From the NCBI RefSeq assembly GCF_034931365.1, contig NZ_JAYGII010000008.1:28841-92840 (forward strand): DNA of 64,000 nt. The letters run 5' to 3'. Below the pieces are notes generated by a model. It was not told the origin of the DNA. It saw only the letters and a list, made by a program, of their open reading frames with translations, and made no database searches. The translations under genes and the position numbers were made by a program. This stretch comes from Natronospira elongata (GTDB taxonomy: Bacteria; Pseudomonadota; Gammaproteobacteria; Natronospirales; Natronospiraceae). Shown here one piece after another: positions 41,734 to 50,368 of this stretch (position 1 is its first letter; each line of letters opens with the position of its first letter).

Positions 41734-42594
41734 TCAATGGCCTTGCTCGTCCGGGCCATCACCGTGACGTTCGTCGCTGACCAGTCGAATGGGAAAGGGC
41801 TCGGTCTCCGAGCCGGCGTAGAGGCTTCGATGGGGGAAGGGAATCTCGATCCCCTCCTCGTCGAAGGCTTCCTTGACCCGTTCGGGCATGTTGTTTCGCA
41901 ATTCCAGGAAATTCTCCCGAGTGGCCCAGACATTGAACTGCAGGTCCATGGAAGAATCGCCGAAGCCGAGAAACAGCACAGCCGGCTTGGGTTCGGTCAG
42001 GCAAAGCGGATAGTCGTCCGCGACCTTGAGCAGGACTTCCCGCACCCGGGGCAGACTCTCACGGTAGGCCACGCCCACCTTGAGTTCCAGGCGACGGATG
42101 GCGAAGCGGGTGAGATTGACGATCTCCGACTTGATCAGGGTCTCGTTGGGGACACGCACGAACAGGTTGTCGAAGGTCCTCAGCTTGACCGACAGCAGGT
42201 CGATGGCCAGCACCTCCCCGAGGGTATCGCCTACCTTGATGAAATCACCGATCTTGAACGGCTTCTCGCCGATCAGGAAAAGCCCGCTGATGAGATTGGA
42301 CGCCGATGTCTGGGAGGCAAAACCCAGCGCCACGGAAAGAATCCCGGCGGCACCCAGGATGACCGTGAGACTGAAGCCCAGCTGATGCAGGACCGACATC
42401 AGAACCAGGATGACGATGCCGTAGAAGACCACGCGCCGCAACAGGGCTGTCTGCTGGGGCTCCAGATACTTCTCGCCCACCCGACGGGTAATGACCGAGG
42501 CGAGCTTGGCGAAGAACAGGCCAAGCAGCAACAGCACCCCGGCCCGGAAAACCTCCAGGCCGCGTTCTGACGTCAGAAATTCCAGGATTTCCAT
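41734..42594 (-). CDS. MscS-type mechanosensitive ion channel
   Basis: A 286-residue small-conductance mechanosensitive channel that releases solutes on hypo-osmotic shock. It has three N-terminal membrane helices; the pore helix TM3 is glycine/alanine-rich (VILGAAGILSVALGFASQTSASNLISGLFL). The beta domain follows (PFKIGDFIKVGDTLGEVLAIDLLSVKLRT) and then the alpha-beta cytoplasmic vestibule. GGGAGG lies nine bases before the ATG. It is 15 bases after the DUF432 gene and 18 before hrpA. Confidence 0.94.
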   Translation of the reverse strand: MEILEFLTSERGLEVFRAGVLLLLGLFFAKLASVITRRVGEKYLEPQQTALLRRVVFYGIVILVLMSVLHQLGFSLTVILGAAGILSVALGFASQTSASNLISGLFLIGEKPFKIGDFIKVGDTLGEVLAIDLLSVKLRTFDNLFVRVPNETLIKSEIVNLTRFAIRRLELKVGVAYRESLPRVREVLLKVADDYPLCLTEPKPAVLFLGFGDSSMDLQFNVWATRENFLELRNNMPERVKEAFDEEGIEIPFPHRSLYAGSETEPFPIRLVSDERHGDGPDEQGH

Positions 42595-42609
42595 GATCGG
42601 CGGCCTCCC

Positions 42610-43440
42610 TCAGGCGAACAGGCTTTCCAGGGTACGGAACAGGCCCTGCTTCTCGGGCAACTGACGGGCCTCGCTGACTCGGGTGGCCTCCATCCCCGAC
42701 GGCAGCTGCATCTCCTCCAGCTTCAGGGCCCCCTGCTTCCCATCGGCACTGCGCTCCATCACCATGGGCTGGGTCCAGAGTTGATGGGTGTTGCTGGCAT
42801 AAACAGGCAGCAAGGGCACGGGCACGCTGAGCCTTTCGATCAGCAGGGCATCCTCGGCCTGATTACGGACAGTCACGGGGGATACCACCCGGTGGGGCCG
42901 CTGCACCACCTCATCCAGACGCAGACGGGCCAGCGAACGGGTGGCATAGCAAAGCTCACCTTCCCGGGTATTGGAGCCGAACCAGGAATCGGAGGGCCGA
43001 TAACTGGGAATTTCACACAGCGGCGTGGACTCACCCAGAGTAAGCACCTCGATCCAGACCGAGGTACTGACATAAATGATGGTTTCCTCGCCAGGAGGAA
43101 TGAATAGCGGCGTATCAGGCCGAACCACAACCGGCCTGTCCGCCAGGCGCGGGCGCAGGGTCAGCCCCCGCTCGCTCTCGCGAAAGGCAAAACGGGCCAG
43201 CTTGCAATCGCTTTCATCGATCTCATCCAGATCCAGAAATTCCAGATTGGCATCCAGCGGGTCCTTGCCCTCCCGCCAGGCCAACCGCCACTCCTGGCGC
43301 CAGCGTCGGGCCTGAAGATGCAGCGGACCGATCTTCCAGCGAAAGCCGTTCTGCCCTTCCGGCAAGTCATACCGCCCCCACCAGGGCCGCGTGTGGGTCT
43401 CGCTCACGTCCATGATCGCAGTGAGTTCCTCGGCGCTCAT
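42610..43440 (-). CDS. DUF432-like protein next to MscS
   Basis: A 276-residue soluble protein without signal peptide or membrane segment. Its central part (WKIGPLHLQARRWRQEWRLAW, PLFIPPGEETIIYVSTSVWIEV, IPSYRPSDSWFGSNTREGELCYATRS) looks like the DUF432 family, assigned from memory. Members of that family, mostly archaeal and bacterial, tend to neighbour mscS genes, and the same is seen here. The function is not known; I infer a channel-associated or osmotic role from the pairing. It overlaps mazG by four bases and mscS follows after 15. Confidence 0.65.
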   Translation of the reverse strand: MSAEELTAIMDVSETHTRPWWGRYDLPEGQNGFRWKIGPLHLQARRWRQEWRLAWREGKDPLDANLEFLDLDEIDESDCKLARFAFRESERGLTLRPRLADRPVVVRPDTPLFIPPGEETIIYVSTSVWIEVLTLGESTPLCEIPSYRPSDSWFGSNTREGELCYATRSLARLRLDEVVQRPHRVVSPVTVRNQAEDALLIERLSVPVPLLPVYASNTHQLWTQPMVMERSADGKQGALKLEEMQLPSGMEATRVSEARQLPEKQGLFRTLESLFA

Positions 43441-44261
43441 TGTTCGCGCTCCTCTTTGCGCTTTTCCTCTGCCTTGGCTTCATCCCAATAGCCGTCCATT
43501 TCCGCCAGGCTCACTGAATCCCCACCGGACTGTTCGCGGACACGCTGTTCAACGTACCGATAGCGACGTTCAAACTTGGCATTACAGCCACGCAAGGCTG
43601 TCTCCGCATCCACCTTGAGGTGACGGGCCAGATTGGTTACGGCGAAAAGCAGATCGCCAATCTCCCCTTCCAGGCGCTCATGGCCAGCGCCCTCTTCCAT
43701 GGCTTCCTCGATTTCCCGGATCTCTTCGCGAATCTTGTCAAGCGGGCCGGTAGGGTCCGGCCAGTCGAATCCGGACCGACTGGCACGTTTACCCAACTTG
43801 GTAGCCCGCTTGAGGGCCGGCAGGGCCAGGGGCACGTCATCAAGAGCGGACTGCTCCCCCCTGGCCTCGCGTTCGGCCGCCTTCATGGCTTCCCAGTCGG
43901 CCGTCTGCTCTTCCGAGGATGCATAGCTGGCATTGCCGAACACATGGGGATGGCGACGAACCAGCTTGTCGGCAATACCCTCGGCCACATCATCAAAGTC
44001 AAATCGCGAGGCTTCCGAGGCCATCTGGGCGTGAAACACGACTTGCAGCAACAGATCCCCCAGCTCATCCCGCAAGCCATCCATGTCGCCACGGCGGATG
44101 GCATCGTCCACTTCGTAGGCTTCCTCGATGGTGTAGGGGGCAATGGTGGAGAAATCCTGTTCCCGGTCCCAGGGACAACCGCCAGGCCCCCGCAGTCGCG
44201 CCATGATGGTTCGGAGTCGATCAATGGGTGGGCTCAGGGAATCGCCATCATCCGAGGCCAT
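43437..44261 (-). CDS. mazG: Nucleoside triphosphate pyrophosphohydrolase MazG
   Basis: Hydrolyses NTPs and dNTPs, including damaged ones, to monophosphates (274 aa). Both MazG domains are present. The first has LRGPGGCPWDREQDF, YTIEEAYEVDDAI and LRDELGDLLLQVVFHAQ, where the metal site is E-x-x-E and E-x-x-D. The second has LDKIREEIREIEEAM and EGEIGDLLFAVTNLARHL. Length is as in E. coli (263). ATG 44261 with AGGAG at seven bases was chosen over an upstream TTG. It lies 10 bases after nudL and overlaps the DUF432 gene. Confidence 0.96.
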   Translation of the reverse strand: MASDDGDSLSPPIDRLRTIMARLRGPGGCPWDREQDFSTIAPYTIEEAYEVDDAIRRGDMDGLRDELGDLLLQVVFHAQMASEASRFDFDDVAEGIADKLVRRHPHVFGNASYASSEEQTADWEAMKAAEREARGEQSALDDVPLALPALKRATKLGKRASRSGFDWPDPTGPLDKIREEIREIEEAMEEGAGHERLEGEIGDLLFAVTNLARHLKVDAETALRGCNAKFERRYRYVEQRVREQSGGDSVSLAEMDGYWDEAKAEEKRKEEREQ

Positions 44262-44271
44262 GCACAATCTC

Positions 44272-44907
44272 CTATTGCTCGCGCATCATTCGGCTCAATC
44301 CCACAATCATGGCAGCCGTGGCACCCCAAATGCGATAGCCCTGCCAGTCAATCTGATAATAGCTCAGTGCCTGCCCCCGCACGGTGACATCCACGACCTG
44401 GTGCTGGTCTGGGTCAAGGGCATGGGCCAGCGGAACTTCGAACACTTCGGCGACTTCAAAAGGATCCGGAGCGGTCTGATAATCCGGCTGCAGCAAACCC
44501 ACCACGGGGGCCACCGCAAAGCCGGTGATGGTCAGATAAGGCGGCAGAAAGCCCTCTACCCGGATGCCCGCGGGGCCAATACCCACCTCTTCCTGCATCT
44601 CGCGCAGCGCGGCAGAGACCGCATCGGCATCCTGAGCCTCGAAGCTGCCGCCAGGAAAACAGATCTGACCGGGGTGATCGGGCAAATGATCGGTACGGCG
44701 GGTGAGCATCAGGCCCGGACCATCGGCACGGTCCACGACCGGCACCAGTACGGCCGCCGGTCGTGGCTGCTCCGGGCGCATCAGGCCTGCCGGCACATCG
44801 CCGTGCACGCCAAGCCTGGCTTCCCGAACCAGATCCGCCGGCGGGCGTGAACCCGCCAGCGTCGCCAGCAGACGGTCCCTGAGCATCCTGTCGCTCACGG
44901 TCGCCAC
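44272..44907 (-). CDS. nudL: CoA pyrophosphatase (Nudix, NudL-type)
   Basis: A 211-residue Nudix hydrolase that cleaves coenzyme A derivatives to phosphopantetheine products. The CoA-specific motif upstream of the Nudix box reads MLTRRTDHLPDHPGQICFPGG. The box itself, GGSFEAQDADAV followed by REMQEEVGI, is intact. The start is uncertain: GTG 44907 has GAGG at six bases, while TTG 44919 would overlap the fumC stop. It sits between fumC and mazG, two house-cleaning pyrophosphatases side by side. Confidence 0.92.
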   Translation of the reverse strand: MATVSDRMLRDRLLATLAGSRPPADLVREARLGVHGDVPAGLMRPEQPRPAAVLVPVVDRADGPGLMLTRRTDHLPDHPGQICFPGGSFEAQDADAVSAALREMQEEVGIGPAGIRVEGFLPPYLTITGFAVAPVVGLLQPDYQTAPDPFEVAEVFEVPLAHALDPDQHQVVDVTVRGQALSYYQIDWQGYRIWGATAAMIVGLSRMMREQ

Positions 44908-44915
44908 CGCGGGCC

Positions 44916-46304
44916 TCAACCCTTGATCCCGCCCCGAGTAAGCTCCACGGCATCCAGCAGCCGGTCGAGATCTTCCTCGGACAGATCCGTCTCCGCCCGG
45001 GCCACGTCCCGGATGGGACGCCCTTCGGCATAGGCCTTCTTGGCCACCGCCGCGCCCTTCTCATAACCAATGACCGGATTCATGGCGGTCACCAGGATGG
45101 GATTCTTCTCCAGGGCTTCCTTGAGATTGCCCTCGTTGACGCTGAAACCATCAATGGCACGGTCGGCAAGCTGGGTGCTGCCGTTGGCGATCAGCTCAAT
45201 GCTCTGCAGCAGGTTGTAGCCGATCACCGGCAGCATGACGTTGAGCTCGAAATTGCCGGACTGGCCGCCGACGGTAATGGTGGCGTCATTGCCGATCACC
45301 TGGGCGGAGAGCATGCACACCGCTTCGGGAATCACCGGGTTGATCTTGCCGGGCATGATGGAGGAGCCGGGCTGCAGGGCCGGCAGGGTAATCTCGCCAA
45401 GACCGGCCAGAGGACCACTGTTCATCCAGCGCAGATCATTGGCGATCTTCATCAGCGACACGGCCACGGTCTTGAGCTGGCCGGAAAGCTCCACCGCCGT
45501 GTCCTGAGTGGCAATGGACTCGAACTGGTCCTCGGCGGCCTCAAAGTCCAGGCCGGTCCGCTCGGACAGGTGGCGGGCAAAACTGCCGGCGAACTTCTCG
45601 TGGGCATTGATACCGGTACCCACTGCGGTACCACCCTGGGCCAGACCGTAAAGGCGCGGCAGCGTGGCCTCCACTCGATTGCAGCCACGGCGAATCTGGG
45701 TCGCCCAGGCGCCCATGGTCTGGTCGAAACGGACCGGCATGGCATCCATCAGATGGGTGCGACCGGTCTTGGCCACACCGGACAGCTCCCCGGCACGCCG
45801 CTCGATGGTGCCGGCCAGATGGCGCATGGCGGGCAGCAACCGCTCATTGACTTCCAGCGCGGCGCTGACATGGATGCAGGTCGGGATCACGTCATTGCTG
45901 CTCTGGCCCATGTTGACGTCATCGTTGGGATGGACCTTGTCGCCGAGCTTGTCACTGGCCAGGCGGGCAATGACTTCATTGGTATTCATGTTGGAACTGG
46001 TGCCGGAGCCGGTCTGAAACACATCCACCGGGAACTGGGCATCATGGCGGCCGGAGGCGACTTCCTCGGCGGCGGCCTGGATGGCGTCGGCACGCGCATC
46101 GTCGATCAGGCCCAGCTCACGGTTGGCGGCGGCGGCCGACCATTTCACCAGGCCCAGGGCCCGGATAAAGGCACGCGGCATGCGCAGACCGCTGATGGGG
46201 AAGTTCTCCACGGCGCGCTGCGTCTGAGCACCCCAGAGCGCCTCTTCCGGCACCTGGAGTTCGCCCATGCTGTCCTTTTCGATCCGGAAACCCTTGCTCG
46301 ACAT
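44916..46304 (-). CDS. fumC: Fumarate hydratase class II
   Basis: Interconverts fumarate and malate without an iron-sulphur cluster (462 aa). It carries FQTGSGTSSNMNTNEV, HPNDDVNMGQSSNDVIPT, the signature loop GSSIMPGKINPV and GYEKGAAVAKKA. The start at ATG 46304 (MSSKGFRIEKDS) has AGGAG seven bases upstream. The same frame happens to stay open for another 538 codons, antisense through purB, which is not a real extension. It diverges from purB, another member of the fumarase/aspartase superfamily. Confidence 0.97.
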   Translation of the reverse strand: MSSKGFRIEKDSMGELQVPEEALWGAQTQRAVENFPISGLRMPRAFIRALGLVKWSAAAANRELGLIDDARADAIQAAAEEVASGRHDAQFPVDVFQTGSGTSSNMNTNEVIARLASDKLGDKVHPNDDVNMGQSSNDVIPTCIHVSAALEVNERLLPAMRHLAGTIERRAGELSGVAKTGRTHLMDAMPVRFDQTMGAWATQIRRGCNRVEATLPRLYGLAQGGTAVGTGINAHEKFAGSFARHLSERTGLDFEAAEDQFESIATQDTAVELSGQLKTVAVSLMKIANDLRWMNSGPLAGLGEITLPALQPGSSIMPGKINPVIPEAVCMLSAQVIGNDATITVGGQSGNFELNVMLPVIGYNLLQSIELIANGSTQLADRAIDGFSVNEGNLKEALEKNPILVTAMNPVIGYEKGAAVAKKAYAEGRPIRDVARAETDLSEEDLDRLLDAVELTRGGIKG

Positions 46305-46385
46305 TGTCCTGCTCCTGTTGATTGCGTGACTGGAAGTGAAAACGCCCCTGTCACCGGGCCGGGCAAGCCCTTGCAGCGGCATTCC

Positions 46386-46407
46386 TGATAAAATGGTGAT
46401 TTTATCA
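46386..46407. promoter_or_regulatory. Palindrome in the fumC-purB divergent promoter region
   Basis: TGATAAAAT and ATTTTATCA form a perfect nine-base inverted repeat with a four-base centre, 27 bases before the purB start. Its AT-richness contrasts with the surroundings. It could be an operator or contain promoter boxes for the divergent genes. It does not match the PurR consensus as I know it. Confidence 0.5.
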
Positions 46408-46433
46408 TTCCGCGAAACCAATAAGGGAAATTG

Positions 46434-47801
46434 ATGAGCGAGCACGCACTCACCGCCCTCTCCCCCCTCGACGGGCGTTACGCCGGCAAGACCGAAGCCC
46501 TCCGCCCCCTCTGCAGCGAGGCGGGCCTGATCCGCTATCGTGCCCTGGTGGAATTGCGCTGGCTGGCCGCCCTGGCCGATGAGCCCGGCATCCGTGAACT
46601 GCCCGAACTGAGCAGTGATGCCCGAACCTGGCTGGAGACCCTGATCCAGGGCTTTGGCAGCAGCGACGCTGCCCGGGTCAAGGAAATCGAACGCACCACC
46701 AATCACGACGTGAAGGCGGTGGAGTACTACTTGAAAGAGTGCGTTAAAAATCACGCGGAACTCAATGAAAAATCCGAGTTTTTCCACTTCGCCTGCACCA
46801 GCGAGGACATCAACAATCTGTCCTATGCCCTGATGCTGGCCGACACCCGCGATGAGATCCTGCTGCCCACGGTAGATGATCTGATTGAGAAGCTGCGGGC
46901 CCTGGCACACGAGTATGCGGACCTGCCCATGCTCTCCCGCACCCACGGCCAGCCGGCCTCTCCCACCACCCTTGGCAAGGAACTGGCCAATGTGGTCGAC
47001 CGTCTTCGCCGCCAGCGGGCGCGCATTGCCGGCGTGAAGATCCTGGGCAAGATCAACGGTGCGGTGGGCAATTACAACGCCCACATGGCCGCCTACCCGG
47101 AAGTGGACTGGCCGGCCCTGGCGAAAAAGTTCGTGGAAAGCCTGGGTATCGACTGGAATCCCTACACCATCCAGATCGAGCCCCATGACTACATGGCCGA
47201 GCTCTTCGATGCCACCGCCGGACTCAATACCGTGCTGATCGACCTGTCCCGGGATATCTGGGGCTACATCGCCATGGGTTACTTCAAGCAGCGCACGGTG
47301 GCCGGCGAAGTGGGCTCCTCCACCATGCCCCACAAGGTCAATCCCATCGATTTCGAAAATGCCGAGGGCAATCTGGGCCTGGCCAACGCCATGCTCCGCC
47401 ACCTGGCCGACAAGCTCCCGATTTCCCGCTGGCAGCGTGACCTGACCGACTCCACCGTGCTGCGCAATGTGGGCAGCGCCTTCGGCTACGGCCAGATTGC
47501 CTATGCCGCCCTGGACAAGGGCCTGGGCAAGCTCGAGGCCGATCCCAAACACCTGGCGGCCGACCTGGATGCCAACTGGGAAGTCCTGGCCGAGCCCATT
47601 CAGACGGTCATGCGCCGCTACGGTATTGAATCGCCCTATGAAAAGCTCAAGGAGCTGACCCGCGGCAAGCGGGTGGATCAGGCGGGCATGGCCGCCTTCA
47701 TCGATAGCCTGGACCTGCCCGGCGCGGTCAAGACCCGCCTCAAGGACATGACCCCGGCCAGCTATATCGGCAATGCCGCCGAACAGGCCCGGGCCATCTG
47801 A
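46434..47801 (+). CDS. purB: Adenylosuccinate lyase
   Basis: Catalyses two fumarate-releasing steps of purine synthesis, on SAICAR and on adenylosuccinate (455 aa). It has LSPLDGRYAGKT at the N-terminus, RTTNHDVKAVEYYLKE, the SRTHGQPASPTTLGKE block with the catalytic His, and the signature SSTMPHKVNPIDFEN with the catalytic Ser loop. This is the E. coli-type, 456-residue class. The start is the ATG after AAGGGA; an in-frame TTG just before it was ignored. It heads a tight plus-strand run and overlaps roxA by one base. Confidence 0.97.
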   Translation: MSEHALTALSPLDGRYAGKTEALRPLCSEAGLIRYRALVELRWLAALADEPGIRELPELSSDARTWLETLIQGFGSSDAARVKEIERTTNHDVKAVEYYLKECVKNHAELNEKSEFFHFACTSEDINNLSYALMLADTRDEILLPTVDDLIEKLRALAHEYADLPMLSRTHGQPASPTTLGKELANVVDRLRRQRARIAGVKILGKINGAVGNYNAHMAAYPEVDWPALAKKFVESLGIDWNPYTIQIEPHDYMAELFDATAGLNTVLIDLSRDIWGYIAMGYFKQRTVAGEVGSSTMPHKVNPIDFENAEGNLGLANAMLRHLADKLPISRWQRDLTDSTVLRNVGSAFGYGQIAYAALDKGLGKLEADPKHLAADLDANWEVLAEPIQTVMRRYGIESPYEKLKELTRGKRVDQAGMAAFIDSLDLPGAVKTRLKDMTPASYIGNAAEQARAI

Positions 47802-48970
47802 TGACAGACCGGCCCTACAAGCTGCGCCTGGAGGGCCTGGAGCCGGCCCGCTTCCTGTCCCGCTACTGGCAGAAGAAACCGGCCCTATACCGCCAGATCC
47901 TGCCGGGCTTTGAATCACCCCTGAGCCCCGAGGAGCTTGCCGGCCTGGCCTGCGAGCCGGATGTGGAGAGTCGCCTGGTCCAGGGGCCGCCCGAAGGCCC
48001 CTGGACCCTGAGCCAGGGCCCCTTCAGCGAGAGCCGCTTTGCCGACCTGCCGGAGCGGGACTGGACGCTGCTGGTCCAGGATGTGGACAAGCACCTGCCC
48101 GCCCTCGCCCGCATTCTGGACAGCTTCGACTTCCTGCCTCGCTGGCGCATGGACGATCTGATGATCAGCTATGCCGTCAACGGCGGCTCGGTCGGCCCCC
48201 ATGTGGATGCCTATGACGTCTTCCTGCTGCAGGCAAGGGGCACCCGCCGCTGGGCGATTGACCCCGAGCCGGCCGACCTCAGCCGCCGCGATGACTGCGA
48301 GCTGGATGTGCTCCGCCACTTCCAGGCCCGCGAGGAATGGCTGCTGGAGCCGGGCGACATGCTTTACCTGCCACCGGGCGTGGCCCACTTCGGCCTTGCC
48401 GGCCCCGACTGCATGACTTTCTCGGTGGGGCTCAGGGCGCCGGACACCGCCGGCATGATTTCGGACTTCTCCGAATTCGTGACCCAGCAATTGCCTGAGG
48501 GGCATCGCTACGCCGACCCCGATCTTGAGCTGGACGAGGCCGGGCCCCGCCTGCACCCCAAGGCCATTCACCGGCTGCGGGATCTATTCAGCACCTTGCT
48601 GGAGCGGGACAACGAGGAACTGGCCGACTGGTTCGGACGCTTCATCACCGAGCCCAAGCCCTGGCTGCGCGCCGAACCGGACCCCGGCGACGGCTCCCAT
48701 GAGGCGCTGAACCAGGCCCTGGCCGCCGGCCGCACCCCTGAACTGCGCAGCGACATCCTGGCGATCTGGCGCGAAGGCCCGGACGGGCGGCCGCATGTTT
48801 TTGTCGATGGCGACATGGAGGTCTGGGATCGGGGCTGCGAGGCCACCCTGGACCATCTGCTGTCCCGCCAGCCCTTCCCGGCCGACTTTGATCCCGGCGC
48901 GGTTGGTCGTAAGCTGATCAGTGTCTGGCTGGACAAGGGACGACTGGAGTGGACCGATGAAAACGACTAA
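47801..48970 (+). CDS. roxA: Ribosomal protein L16 arginine hydroxylase (RoxA/YcfD family)
   Basis: A 2-oxoglutarate/Fe(II) JmjC oxygenase (389 aa) that in E. coli hydroxylates an arginine of ribosomal protein L16. The cupin core has the iron ligands in GPHVDAYDVFLLQ (H-x-D) and PPGVAHFG (His). FLSRYWQKKPALYRQ is the family's N-terminal hallmark, and the dimerisation and winged-helix C-terminal parts are present. In E. coli ycfD lies a few genes from purB, so the neighbourhood is conserved. The end overlaps the GNAT gene by 14 bases. Confidence 0.93.
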   Translation: MTDRPYKLRLEGLEPARFLSRYWQKKPALYRQILPGFESPLSPEELAGLACEPDVESRLVQGPPEGPWTLSQGPFSESRFADLPERDWTLLVQDVDKHLPALARILDSFDFLPRWRMDDLMISYAVNGGSVGPHVDAYDVFLLQARGTRRWAIDPEPADLSRRDDCELDVLRHFQAREEWLLEPGDMLYLPPGVAHFGLAGPDCMTFSVGLRAPDTAGMISDFSEFVTQQLPEGHRYADPDLELDEAGPRLHPKAIHRLRDLFSTLLERDNEELADWFGRFITEPKPWLRAEPDPGDGSHEALNQALAAGRTPELRSDILAIWREGPDGRPHVFVDGDMEVWDRGCEATLDHLLSRQPFPADFDPGAVGRKLISVWLDKGRLEWTDEND

Positions 48971-49406
48971 ACAGGCCATCAGCGTGCGTCGGGCCCGCTG
49001 GCCCGAGGATGTCCCCCTGCTGCGAAGCATCCGCGAACCGGTCTTTGTCGAGGAGCAGCAGGTGCCATTGGAGATGGAATGGGATGAGGACGATCCCCAC
49101 TGCATCCATGTGATCGCAGAAGATGCCGAGGGCAATGCCATTGGCACCGGCCGCCTGGCCAAAAGCGGCAAGGTCGGGCGCATGGCGGTACTCAAACCCT
49201 GGCGCGGTCATGGCGTCGGCGGCGCCATCCTCCAGGCGCTGCTGGACGAGGCCCGCAGCGCCGGCATCCCGGAGTGCTACCTTCATGGCCAGACTGTCGC
49301 CCTGGGTTTCTATGAGCGCTACGGCTTCGTTGCCGAAGGGCCGGAATTCGACGAGGCCGGCATTCAGCACCGCATGATGCGCCGCCGGATCGAGGAAAAT
49401 GCCTGA
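48957..49406 (+). CDS. GNAT family N-acetyltransferase (ElaA/YjcF-like)
   Basis: A 149-residue acetyl-CoA-dependent acyltransferase. The acetyl-CoA loop reads RMAVLKPWRGHGVGGAIL, and the C-terminal part QTVALGFYERYGFVAEGPEF is typical of the YjcF/ElaA type. The N-terminal FVEEQQVPLEMEWDEDD matches the same group. Its target is not known. It overlaps both neighbours (14 bases with roxA, one with the next gene), so it is translated in a coupled unit. Confidence 0.9.
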   Translation: MKTTKQAISVRRARWPEDVPLLRSIREPVFVEEQQVPLEMEWDEDDPHCIHVIAEDAEGNAIGTGRLAKSGKVGRMAVLKPWRGHGVGGAILQALLDEARSAGIPECYLHGQTVALGFYERYGFVAEGPEFDEAGIQHRMMRRRIEENA

Positions 49407-49900
49407 TGAGTGATGATCCGCAGAACACCGGCGGCTCCCTCGAGTACCGTGACGACAGCCGGGAGGCCGCCCGGCAACTGGCCGAGGCCACGCGTCGTGA
49501 GCTGCTTATATTTACCCGCGACCTGGAACCGGCGGTACTGGACCAGAGCGAGTTCCTGGAGGCCGTACGCCAGCTTGTCATCCGCAGCCGCCACACCGGC
49601 CTGCGGGTGATCTGTCAGGACCCTACCCGCGCCATCAAGGAAGGGCATGGTCTGATCCGGCTGGCTCGCCGGGTCAGCTCCCACGTCAGCCTGCACCGTC
49701 CCCACCGGGAAGACGCCGAGGAAGCGGATGCCTTCATCGTCAGCGACGAGACCGGCTATCTCTATCGCCCCCTGGCCGATCGCCTGGAGGGCCGCTGGTC
49801 ACCGAATGATCCAACCCAGGCGCGACGACTGCGCCAACGCTTCGATCAGATGTGGGATCGCAGCGAGCCGGAGACCGAGTTCCGGCAGCTGGGGGTCTAG
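49406..49900 (+). CDS. DUF7931-like protein with a degenerate phospholipase D-type fold
   Basis: A 164-residue soluble protein, translationally coupled to the GNAT gene (TGATG). It resembles the DUF7931 family, which often follows or is fused to a GNAT domain; this family name is given from memory. Its strands (RELLIFTRDLEPAVLDQ, GLRVICQDPTRAI, ADAFIVSDETGYLYRPLA) look like one half of a phospholipase D domain. The H-x-K-x4-D catalytic motif is absent, so it should be non-catalytic. The function is unknown. Confidence 0.65.
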   Translation: MSDDPQNTGGSLEYRDDSREAARQLAEATRRELLIFTRDLEPAVLDQSEFLEAVRQLVIRSRHTGLRVICQDPTRAIKEGHGLIRLARRVSSHVSLHRPHREDAEEADAFIVSDETGYLYRPLADRLEGRWSPNDPTQARRLRQRFDQMWDRSEPETEFRQLGV

Positions 49901-49903
49901 GCC

Positions 49904-50368
49904 ATGACCTGGAAACCCAATGTCACGGTCTCGGCGGTCGTCGAGGAAAACGCCCGCTTCCTGCTGGTCGAGGAAGAAATCCGCGGCCAACTCCAGCTCA
50001 ATAATCCCGCCGGCCACCTGGAGCCGGGTGAAAGCCTCGTGGATGCCGTCATTCGCGAGGTCCAGGAAGAAAGCGCCCGCGACTTCGAACCCGAATCCAT
50101 CAGTGGCATCTATCTCTGGCGCACAGCCTCGGGGGACAAGACATTCCTGCGGGTCAACTTCTGCGGCCAGGCCCGCCACTACAACCCCACCCAGGCCCTG
50201 GACACCGGCATTGTCCGCACCCTGTGGCTGTCCCGCGATGAAATCGCCGCCGAACAGGCCCGCCTTCGCAGCCCCCTGGTCCTGCGCTGCGTGGATGACT
50301 ACCTGAACGGCAAACGCTATCCCCTGGATGCGCTCAGCCATCTTCCCGATGGCTGGCCGGAGGAATAG
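49904..50368 (+). CDS. nudJ: Nudix phosphatase NudJ
   Basis: A 154-residue Nudix hydrolase matching NudJ, which removes phosphate from HMP-diphosphate and some nucleotides. Near the start it has TVSAVVEENARFLLVEE. The Nudix box GHLEPGESLVDAVIREVQEES is complete except that the last Gly is replaced (EESARDF). In E. coli nudJ neighbours mnmA and hflD, as here. It starts three bases after the DUF7931-like gene, and its stop codon lies at the edge of a long inverted repeat. Confidence 0.9.
   Translation: MTWKPNVTVSAVVEENARFLLVEEEIRGQLQLNNPAGHLEPGESLVDAVIREVQEESARDFEPESISGIYLWRTASGDKTFLRVNFCGQARHYNPTQALDTGIVRTLWLSRDEIAAEQARLRSPLVLRCVDDYLNGKRYPLDALSHLPDGWPEE

Noticed and set aside
46305..47918. 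Extension of the fumC frame to 1000 codons, antisense through purB
   Set aside because: FumC starts naturally at 46304 with a good ribosome site; the extra residues have no family resemblance, and purB on the other strand is certain. High GC codon bias keeps the antisense frame open.
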